From Anaerolineales bacterium (GTDB lineage: Bacteria > Chloroflexota > Anaerolineae > Anaerolineales > UBA6663), in contig JAEURL010000003.1 of the NCBI GenBank assembly GCA_016789165.1, forward strand, positions 1-5,197: DNA of 5,197 nucleotides, read 5' to 3'. Positions 1 through 5,197 of this stretch are shown here, one piece after another. Each line of letters starts with the position of its first letter. Position 1 is the stretch's first letter. Under the pieces are notes generated by a model. That model searched no databases and was not told the origin of the DNA. It saw nothing but the letters and a program-made list of their open reading frames with translations. The position numbers were made by a program, and so were the translations under genes.

Positions 1-59
1 GATCTCGCGCGAATAATCGGCGTCTTTCCGCTCTTTACTGTCTTCCCTTGAGCGCGCCT

Positions 60-1145
60 ATGCGACCTACCACCCCCGAACACGTCCAGGCCCTGGTCCG
101 CGAAAACCCGCGGGTCTTCCCGCGCGGCGCCGGCACCAAGCCCGCGCTCTCCACGCCGCCGGCCGAGGCCGCGGCGCTGGACCTGACCGGGCTGGCCGGC
201 GTCACCGAATACGACCCCGGCGAATTCACGTTCACGGCCTGGGCCGGCACCCCGCTGGCCGACGTCCAGGCGCTGCTGGCCGAACACGGCCAGTATCTGC
301 CCTTCGATCCGCCCTTCGCGCCGCGCGGCGCCACCGTGGGCGGCACGGTGGCCGCCGGTCTGAGCGGCCCCGGCCGCTACCGCTACGGCGGGGTGCGCGA
401 TTTTATCCTGGGCCTGCGCTGGGTGGACGGCGCCGGCCAGCTGGTGCGCGGCGGCGGCAAGGTGGTGAAGAACGCCGCCGGCTTCGATTTCCCCAAGCTC
501 ATGGTGGGCAGCCTGGGCCGGCTGGGCGTGCTGGTGGAGGCCACCTTCAAGGTCTTTCCGCGCCCGCCGGCCTTCGCCACCCTGCGCCTGGAGCGCCCGC
601 GCTTCGCCGAGGCCCTGGAGGTGGTCCGCCAGCTCTACGCGGCCCCGCTGGACCTGGAAGCCCTGGACCTGCGGCCGGATGCGCGCAGTGTCACCGTTTA
701 CGTGCGGCTGGGCGGCCTGGCGGAGGCTCTGCCGGCCCGTCTGGACCGGCTGAGCCGCCTGCTGGGCGGCGGCGATCTGGTGGAAGGTCCGGACGACGCC
801 GCGCTCTGGCACGCCGCGCGCGAGTTCGCCTGGGCCCCGGCCCAGACGGCGCTGGTGAAGGTGCCGCTCACGCCGGCCCGCGCGGCCGCGCTGGAGGCCG
901 ACCTGGCCGCGACGGCGGCTGAACGGCGCTACAGCGCCGGCGCGCAGGTGGCCTGGGTGGCCTGGCCCGGCCCATTGCCGGAGCTGGACCGCCGGCTGGC
1001 GGCCCTGGGCTTCTCCGGGGTGGTGGTGCTGGGCGAGCTGGCCCCGTCCGCCGGCCCCTGGCTCGGCGCGCCGCGCTCGGATCACGCCTTTGCCCAGCGC
1101 GTGAAGATGGCTCTCGATCCGGCCGGCCGTTTCGGCGCCCTTTGA
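60..1145 (+). CDS. glcE: Glycolate oxidase FAD-binding subunit GlcE
   Basis: Predicted FAD-binding subunit of glycolate oxidase (GlcDEF), which oxidises glycolate to glyoxylate and feeds electrons to the quinone pool at the inner face of the membrane. Counting from the ATG (361 aa; E. coli GlcE is about 350), the FAD_binding_4 (PCMH-type) fold is visible: PRGAGTK at 21-27, LPFDPPF at 80-86, a glycine-rich GGTVAAGLSGPGR stretch at about 94-106, GGGKVVKNAAGFDFPKL starting near 131, then GSLGRLG and KVFPRP by about 169. The C-terminus RVKMALDPAGRF is the usual family ending. Classical proteobacterial GlcE has KNVAGYD where this has KNAAGFD, so it belongs to a diverged branch. No signal peptide or membrane segment is seen. 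The frame is open to the window start and a TTG at 48 would add four residues; ATG at 60 is preferred, though neither has a clear Shine-Dalgarno. glcF follows after 31 nt, which supports the assignment over a generic FAD-linked oxidase. Confidence 0.88.
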   Translation: MRPTTPEHVQALVRENPRVFPRGAGTKPALSTPPAEAAALDLTGLAGVTEYDPGEFTFTAWAGTPLADVQALLAEHGQYLPFDPPFAPRGATVGGTVAAGLSGPGRYRYGGVRDFILGLRWVDGAGQLVRGGGKVVKNAAGFDFPKLMVGSLGRLGVLVEATFKVFPRPPAFATLRLERPRFAEALEVVRQLYAAPLDLEALDLRPDARSVTVYVRLGGLAEALPARLDRLSRLLGGGDLVEGPDDAALWHAAREFAWAPAQTALVKVPLTPARAAALEADLAATAAERRYSAGAQVAWVAWPGPLPELDRRLAALGFSGVVVLGELAPSAGPWLGAPRSDHAFAQRVKMALDPAGRFGAL

Positions 1146-1176
1146 TCACTGGTCTATTGTCCGCCGCTCATTCGCC

Positions 1177-2436
1177 ATGCAACACACCATCCCCGTCGAT
1201 CAACTTGGTCCCGAAGGCAAGGTGATGGCGCAGGCCGTGGAGGCCTGCGTGCACTGCGGTTTCTGTCTGGCCGTCTGCCCCACGTACGCGGTGCTGGGCG
1301 AGGAGATGGATTCGCCCCGCGGCCGGATCGTCCTGATGAAGTCGGTGCTGGAGGGCAGCCTGCCGGTGGAGGCCACCCTGCCGTACATCGATCGCTGCCT
1401 GGGCTGTCTGGCCTGCACGCCGGCCTGTCCGTCCGGGGTGAAGTACGGCGAACTGCTGCCGCTGTACCGCGCGCACGCCGGCCGCCAGCGCCAGCGCGGC
1501 CTGCTGGACCGCGTCGCGCACACGCTGGTCCACGAGACCTTGCCCTACCCGGAGCGCTTTCGCCTGGCCGCCGCCGCCGGCCGGGTTGGGCGGCTGGTGC
1601 AGGGCGCGCTGCCGGCCCAGTTCCAGGCTATGCTCGGCCTCCTGCCGGAGAGTTTGCCGCCGGCCGCGCCGCTGCCGGAGCTCTATCCCGCGCAGGGGCC
1701 GCGCCGGGCGCGGGTGGCCCTGCTGACCGGCTGCGTCCAGCAGGCGCTGCGGCCGGAGATCAACTGGGCCACCCTGCGGGTGCTGGCCCGCAACGGCGTC
1801 GAAGTGGTCATCCCGCGCGGGCAGGGCTGCTGCGGCTCGCTGGCCCTGCACACCGGCGAACTGGAGCGCGCGCGCGGCCTGGCGCGCCACAACCTGCGCC
1901 TCTTCCCGGCCGAAGTGGACGCCGTCCTTACCAACGCCGCCGGCTGCGGCTCCGGGATGAAGGAGTACGGCATGCTCTTCGCCGGCCAGCCGGAGGCCGA
2001 AGCGGCCCGCGCCTTCGTTGGCCGCGCCCAGGACGTCAGCGAGTTCCTGGACACCCTCGGCCTGGTGCCGCCGCCGGCCCTGCCCGCGCCGCTCAAGCTG
2101 GCCTATCACGACGCCTGCCACCTGTCCAACGCGCAGGGCGTGGCCGCCGCGCCGCGCCGCCTGCTGGCCGCCATCCCCAACCTCAGCCTGGCCGAGATCC
2201 CGGAAGGGGAGCTGTGCTGCGGCTCGGCCGGCACCTACAACCTGGAACAGCCGGCCCTGGCGGACCAGTTCGGCGCGCGCAAGGCCCGCAACATCCTGGC
2301 CACCGGCGCGCAGGCCGTGGCCGCCGGCAACATCGGCTGCCTGATCCAGATCCAGACGCACCTGGCCAAGCAAGGCCAGGCCCTGCCCCTGTATCACACC
2401 CTGGAAGTGCTGGACCGGGCCTACGGCTCGGCCTGA
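1177..2436 (+). CDS. glcF: Glycolate oxidase iron-sulfur subunit GlcF
   Basis: Iron-sulfur subunit that carries electrons from the FAD subunits of glycolate oxidase to the membrane acceptor. The 419-aa length is close to E. coli GlcF (about 407). Two ferredoxin-type 4Fe-4S motifs are complete: C24-x2-C27-x2-C30-x3-C34-P and C74-x2-C77-x2-C80-x3-C84-P. Two CCG domains (heterodisulfide-reductase type) follow: the first has C186, C218-C219-G and C257; the second has C314-H315, C347-C348-G and C388. All expected cysteines are present, so the protein looks functional. No transmembrane helix is apparent, in line with a peripheral membrane subunit. It starts 31 nt after glcE and is probably co-transcribed with it. 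No Shine-Dalgarno is visible before the ATG, but the protein aligns from its first residues with the family N-terminus. Related LutA/GlpC-type proteins share the CCG domains; the GlcE partner and the two N-terminal ferredoxin motifs favour GlcF. Confidence 0.92.
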   Translation: MQHTIPVDQLGPEGKVMAQAVEACVHCGFCLAVCPTYAVLGEEMDSPRGRIVLMKSVLEGSLPVEATLPYIDRCLGCLACTPACPSGVKYGELLPLYRAHAGRQRQRGLLDRVAHTLVHETLPYPERFRLAAAAGRVGRLVQGALPAQFQAMLGLLPESLPPAAPLPELYPAQGPRRARVALLTGCVQQALRPEINWATLRVLARNGVEVVIPRGQGCCGSLALHTGELERARGLARHNLRLFPAEVDAVLTNAAGCGSGMKEYGMLFAGQPEAEAARAFVGRAQDVSEFLDTLGLVPPPALPAPLKLAYHDACHLSNAQGVAAAPRRLLAAIPNLSLAEIPEGELCCGSAGTYNLEQPALADQFGARKARNILATGAQAVAAGNIGCLIQIQTHLAKQGQALPLYHTLEVLDRAYGSA

Positions 2437-2460
2437 CTCAGCCAGCGCCTCGGCCGGCCC

Positions 2461-3456
2461 ATGATCGCCCTGCAGCTGGATGCCCCGGCCCCGGTGGAAA
2501 CCGCGCCGCTCCAGGCCCGCGACGTTCCGCCGCCCGAGCCCGCCGCGGCCGAGGTCCTGATCCAGGTGCGCGCCTGCGGCGTCTGTCACACGGACCTGCA
2601 CGTGGCGGAGGGCGAACTGCCGGCCCGCCGCCGGCCGCTCATCCTCGGCCACCAGGTGGTGGGCCGGGTGGTGCGGGCCGGCCCGGCGGCTGCCGGCTGG
2701 CAGCCCGGCGACCGCGTGGGCGTGCCCTGGCTCAATTGGGCCTGCGGCGAGTGCGCGTTCTGCCGGCGCGGCGAGGAGAACCTGTGCCCGCGGGCGCGCT
2801 TCACGGGCTGGGACGCGGACGGCGGCTACGCCGAGTACCTGACCGTGGACGCGCGCTTCGCCGTGCCCCTGCCGGCCGCCTTTGCCGATGTCGAGGCGGC
2901 GCCGCTGTTATGCGCGGGCATCATCGGCTACCGCTCGCTGCGCCGGGCCGAGGTCCAGCCTGGCGAGCACATCGGCCTGTTTGGCTTTGGGGCCAGCGCG
3001 CACCTGGCGCTCCTGGTGGCGCGCCAGTGGGGCGGGGCGGTTTCGGTGTTCACGCGCGGCGCCGCGCACCGCGCCCTGGCCGAGGCCCTCGGGGCGGCCT
3101 GGGCCGGCCCGGCCGATCAGGCGCCGCCGGGCCCGCTGGACCGGGCCGTGATCTTTGCGCCGGCCGGCGAGCTGGTGCCGGCCGCCCTGGCGCGGCTGCG
3201 GCCGGGCGGGACCCTGGCCATCAACGCCATCCACATGAGCGCCATCCCGTCCTTTGACTATCGTCGGCTGTACGGCGAACGAACCGTCCGCAGCGTCGCC
3301 AACGCCACCCGCCAGGATGCCGCCGAGTTTCTGGCGCTGGCCGGGCCGGCCGGCCTGCGCGTCGCGGCCGAGGCCTATCCGCTGACGGAGGCCAACCGCG
3401 TCCTGCTGGCGCTCAAGCGCCGGGAGCTGCGCGGCGCCGCCGTCCTCCTGCCTTAG
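2461..3456 (+). CDS. Zinc-dependent alcohol dehydrogenase family protein (AdhP/TIGR02822-like)
   Basis: Medium-chain zinc alcohol dehydrogenase, 331 aa, interconverting an alcohol and an aldehyde or ketone with NAD(P); substrate unknown. The GroES-like N-terminal domain carries the catalytic zinc ligands C42 (in CGVCHTD), H64 (in GHQVVGRV) and C151 (in LLCAGIIGYRSL). The structural zinc site is C95, C98, C101 and C109. The Rossmann domain begins with GLFGFGASAH at 172-181, where the third glycine of the usual GxGxxG is alanine, followed by VFTRG and LGAAW. INAIHMSAIPSFDY and RSVANATRQDAAEF near 234-289 match my memory of the TIGR02822 'zinc-binding alcohol dehydrogenase family' group. The residue after His64 is Gln instead of the more common Glu; I recall this in the same subfamily. 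The end of the second strand of the Rossmann fold lacks an acidic residue, so NADP use is possible. The gene starts 24 nt after glcF and is likely in the same operon. No Shine-Dalgarno is seen. Confidence 0.88.
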   Translation: MIALQLDAPAPVETAPLQARDVPPPEPAAAEVLIQVRACGVCHTDLHVAEGELPARRRPLILGHQVVGRVVRAGPAAAGWQPGDRVGVPWLNWACGECAFCRRGEENLCPRARFTGWDADGGYAEYLTVDARFAVPLPAAFADVEAAPLLCAGIIGYRSLRRAEVQPGEHIGLFGFGASAHLALLVARQWGGAVSVFTRGAAHRALAEALGAAWAGPADQAPPGPLDRAVIFAPAGELVPAALARLRPGGTLAINAIHMSAIPSFDYRRLYGERTVRSVANATRQDAAEFLALAGPAGLRVAAEAYPLTEANRVLLALKRRELRGAAVLLP

Positions 3457-3469
3457 TTTGGGGCTGACC

Positions 3470-3985
3470 ATGTCTTCCGTGATTTCGAAAGCCACGCTCG
3501 ACCTGATTTACGACTACCACTACTGGATGAACGCCCAGATGCTGGCGGCCTGCGCGGCGCTGACGCCCGAGCAGTGGGGCCGGCCGCTCGGCCACTCGTG
3601 GGGCAGCGTCCACGGCGTGCTCGTGCACATGCTGGCGGCGGAGGAAATCTGGTGCCGGCGCTGGCACGGCGAGACGCCCGCGCGCCTGCGCCAGCCGGAG
3701 GAGTTCCCGACCCTGGACGACCTGCGTCCGGCCTGGGCGGAGCGGGAACGGGCCGTGCGCGCCTTCCTGGCCGGCCTGGACGAGGCCCGCCTGGCCGAGG
3801 CCTTCACCTACACCAACACGCGCGGCCAGGTCCTCACCGTGCCCTTCGGGCCCCTCCTGCTGCACGTGGCCAATCACGGCACCCACCACCGCGGCGAGCT
3901 GGTGGCCATGCTGGCCGTGCTGGAGGTTCCACACCCGGAGGATGACCTGCTGCGCTACCTGCAGTCCCGCGCCGACGCCCGGTAG
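3470..3985 (+). CDS. DinB family protein (putative metal-dependent hydrolase or thiol transferase)
   Basis: A 171-aa protein of the DinB/YfiT-like four-helix-bundle superfamily. Members bind a divalent metal through three histidines; some are thiol-dependent transferases, most have no known reaction, and despite the name they are unrelated to DNA polymerase IV. The triad is complete: H53 in LVHMLAAEEIW, and H136 and H140 in NHGTHHRGEL, the most diagnostic motif of the family. The N-terminus (LIYDYHYWMNAQML) is the typical first helix with its YxxWxN pattern. Length is normal and there is no signal peptide. The ATG at 3470 is chosen over an in-frame TTG at 3458, which would add four residues; a short G run (GGGG at 3460-3463) sits six bases before the ATG as a weak ribosome site. 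Only 13 nt separate it from the dehydrogenase stop, so it is probably co-transcribed, but a functional link to glycolate oxidation is not evident. Confidence 0.87.
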   Translation: MSSVISKATLDLIYDYHYWMNAQMLAACAALTPEQWGRPLGHSWGSVHGVLVHMLAAEEIWCRRWHGETPARLRQPEEFPTLDDLRPAWAERERAVRAFLAGLDEARLAEAFTYTNTRGQVLTVPFGPLLLHVANHGTHHRGELVAMLAVLEVPHPEDDLLRYLQSRADAR

Positions 3986-3991
3986 TGTGAA

Positions 3992-4026
3992 AGCGGAGAG
4001 CGTGGTACCCTAGACCGCACACCGCT
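3992..4026 (+). other. Imperfect intergenic hairpin between the DinB gene and the response regulator
   Basis: The 61-nt gap holds a self-complementary stretch. The outer arm AGCGG (3992-3996) pairs with CCGCT (4022-4026). The inner arm GTGGT (4002-4006) pairs with ACCGC (4014-4018) with one G-T wobble, G4000 can pair with C4020, and the loop is ACCCTAG. It lies just after the DinB stop and six bases before the AAAGG ribosome site of the response regulator. There is no T tract after it, so it is not a classical intrinsic terminator. It may be a 5' UTR structure, a weak attenuator, an operator or chance; stability was not computed. Confidence 0.35.
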
Positions 4027-4031
4027 CCCAC

Positions 4032-4036
4032 AAAGG
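4032..4036 (+). promoter_or_regulatory. Ribosome binding site of the response regulator gene
   Basis: AAAGG lies ten bases before the ATG at 4047 and is the only purine-rich stretch close enough to serve that start. It is a partial Shine-Dalgarno match, but it supports ATG 4047 as the start, together with the receiver domain beginning eight residues later. Confidence 0.5.
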
Positions 4037-4046
4037 TCGCCCTGCC

Positions 4047-4478
4047 ATGGCTTCTGCCGCGCAGCGTCCCGTGCTCCTGGTCGAAGACAACCCCATCGAC
4101 GTCGAGTTGACTCGCCGGGCCCTGGCCCGCCGCCGCCTGCTTCACCCGCTGGAGGTGGCGCGCGACGGCGAAGAGGCCCTGGCCCGCATCCGGAGCTGGG
4201 AGGCTGGCGCGCCCGCGCCCCTGATCATCCTGCTGGACCTGAAGCTGCCCAAGGTGAACGGCCTGGAAGTGCTGCAGCACCTCAAGGCGCACGTCCACTA
4301 CCGGGTCATTCCCGTGATCGTCCTCACCACCTCGGCCGAGGTGCGCGATGTCGAATCGGCCTACCAGTTGGGCGTGAACTCCTACATCGTCAAGCCCGTG
4401 GACTTCGACCGCTTTGTCGAAGTGGCCGAGACGCTCGAACACTACTGGACCGCCGTCAACATCCCCCCGCCGCTGTAG
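4047..4478 (+). CDS. Single-domain response regulator (Rcp1-like receiver)
   Basis: A 143-aa stand-alone CheY-like receiver with no output domain. It would accept a phosphoryl group from a histidine kinase and signal by protein contact. The active site is complete: acidic pair E13-D14 in VLLVEDNPIDVELT, phospho-acceptor D64 in ILLDLKLPKVNGLEVL, switch threonine T94 in VIVLTTS, and K116-P117 in NSYIVKPVDF. The NPxDxxL start, the long linker around residues 45-60 and the C-terminal YWxxxNxPPP tail are typical of the Rcp1 type, known in cyanobacteria as partners of phytochrome kinases and common next to hybrid sensor kinases in many phyla. No kinase gene is in the window, so its partner is unknown and may lie elsewhere. 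It is 61 nt downstream of the DinB gene and could be read from that operon or from its own promoter; no convincing -35/-10 pair was found in that gap. Confidence 0.92.
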   Translation: MASAAQRPVLLVEDNPIDVELTRRALARRRLLHPLEVARDGEEALARIRSWEAGAPAPLIILLDLKLPKVNGLEVLQHLKAHVHYRVIPVIVLTTSAEVRDVESAYQLGVNSYIVKPVDFDRFVEVAETLEHYWTAVNIPPPL

Positions 4479-4509
4479 GCCTGCCGCCTCCCGCCCGCCG
4501 CCTCCGGCG

Positions 4510-4529
4510 CCCTGTCTGTTCCGGCAGGG
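4510..4529 (+). terminator. Candidate GC-rich terminator hairpin after the response regulator
   Basis: CCCTG (4510-4514) pairs with CAGGG (4525-4529), and inner T4515-G4524 and C4516-G4523 can extend the stem to seven pairs with a six-base loop. It lies 32 nt after the response regulator stop and before the probable moxR promoter, a sensible place for transcription to end. No T tract follows (the next bases are TCCCGGG), so it would be an atypical terminator. In such GC-rich DNA a hairpin of this size can arise by chance. Confidence 0.3.
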
Positions 4530-4556
4530 TCCCGGGCCGTCCCGCTCTGGATAAGA

Positions 4557-4565
4557 TGATATAGT
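4557..4565 (+). promoter_or_regulatory. Candidate extended -10 promoter for the MoxR-like gene
   Basis: TGATATAGT reads as an extended -10 element: TG, one base, then TATAGT, which matches TATAAT at five of six positions. It sits in an AT-rich patch (about 4550-4569) that stands out sharply in this GC-rich sequence. Transcription would start near 4572, giving a leader of roughly 40 nt. No -35 box is seen at 17 nt spacing (4537-4542 is CCGTCC), which an extended -10 can tolerate. Assumes a housekeeping sigma factor. Confidence 0.45.
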
Positions 4566-4569
4566 TACT

Positions 4570-4586
4570 CCGCTATCGCTGAGCGG
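4570..4586 (+). other. Inverted repeat in the MoxR leader
   Basis: CCGCT (4570-4574) and AGCGG (4582-4586) are perfect inverted arms around a seven-base loop, ATCGCTG. The element overlaps the predicted transcription start and ends eleven bases before the Shine-Dalgarno. It could be a small operator or an mRNA 5' hairpin. The same pentamer pair, in the opposite order, forms the outer stem of the hairpin at 3992-4026, which may be coincidence. Confidence 0.3.
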
Positions 4587-4597
4587 CGTATCCATTC

Positions 4598-4603
4598 AAG
4601 GAG
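4598..4603 (+). promoter_or_regulatory. Strong Shine-Dalgarno of the MoxR-like gene
   Basis: AAGGAG is six bases before the ATG at 4610. It is the best ribosome site in the window and fixes the start of the ATPase gene. The first three genes have nothing comparable. Confidence 0.85.
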
Positions 4604-4609
4604 AACGGG

Positions 4610-5197
<588 letters not shown>

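Noticed and set aside
1..16. The 3' tail of an upstream gene ending ISRE-TAA.
   Set aside because: Four codons and a stop are too little to support a gene call; kept only as a finding about the missing GlcD.
1168..2652. A 494-codon open frame on the - strand covering glcF and the start of the dehydrogenase.
   Set aside because: It is antisense to genes with complete diagnostic motifs. Its product is a Gly/Arg/Gln/Ala-rich string without recognisable motifs, as expected from the high third-position GC of the + strand genes.
2214..3257. A 347-codon + strand frame overlapping glcF and the dehydrogenase.
   Set aside because: The product is dominated by Gly, Pro, Arg and Ala with no motifs, and it overlaps two well-supported genes in another frame.
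3986..4011. A -35/-10 promoter for the response regulator (TGTGAA and TACCCT).
   Set aside because: Each box matches only three of six consensus positions and the spacing is about 14 nt.
3834..4595. Opposite-strand open frames over the DinB gene, response regulator and MoxR-like gene (also 2908-3495, 3413-3934 and 4565-5149).
   Set aside because: They are mirror frames of confirmed genes, with no motifs or start signals of their own.

Overview
The window is a GC-rich (roughly 70% by eye) bacterial segment. All six recognisable protein genes lie on the + strand and cover nearly all of it. Third codon positions are strongly G/C, so the long opposite-strand and out-of-frame ORFs are compositional shadows. 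The gene content and sequence style fit a high-GC bacterium such as a member of Chloroflexota: a GlcE with a KNAAGF motif, a CoxD/MoxR-like ATPase with the CYEGLDE signature, and an Rcp1-type receiver. This placement is inference; there is no rRNA or other phylogenetic marker here.

Region 1 (about 1-3456) is a probable metabolic operon. It holds glcE (FAD-binding subunit of glycolate oxidase), glcF (its iron-sulfur subunit, two 4Fe-4S ferredoxin clusters plus two CCG domains) and a zinc-dependent alcohol dehydrogenase. The gaps are 31 and 24 nt. The third oxidase subunit, GlcD, is not in the window and would be expected just upstream of position 1. GlcDEF oxidises glycolate to glyoxylate and passes electrons to the membrane quinone pool; the dehydrogenase could act on a related alcohol or aldehyde, but its substrate cannot be read from sequence.

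Region 2 (3470-4478) holds a DinB-fold putative metalloenzyme 13 nt after the dehydrogenase, then a single-domain Rcp1-like response regulator. The 61-nt gap between them contains an imperfect hairpin.

Region 3 (4479-5197) is a 131-nt intergenic stretch followed by the first 196 codons of a MoxR/CoxD-type AAA+ ATPase cut by the window end. The gap holds a GC-rich hairpin, an AT-rich patch with an extended -10 box, a second hairpin and the best Shine-Dalgarno sequence of the window. The ATPase therefore probably starts its own transcription unit. No mobile elements, CRISPR arrays, tRNA or rRNA genes were seen. I did not find evidence for a novel system: the window reads as ordinary chromosomal metabolism and signalling, with a few small points worth checking.
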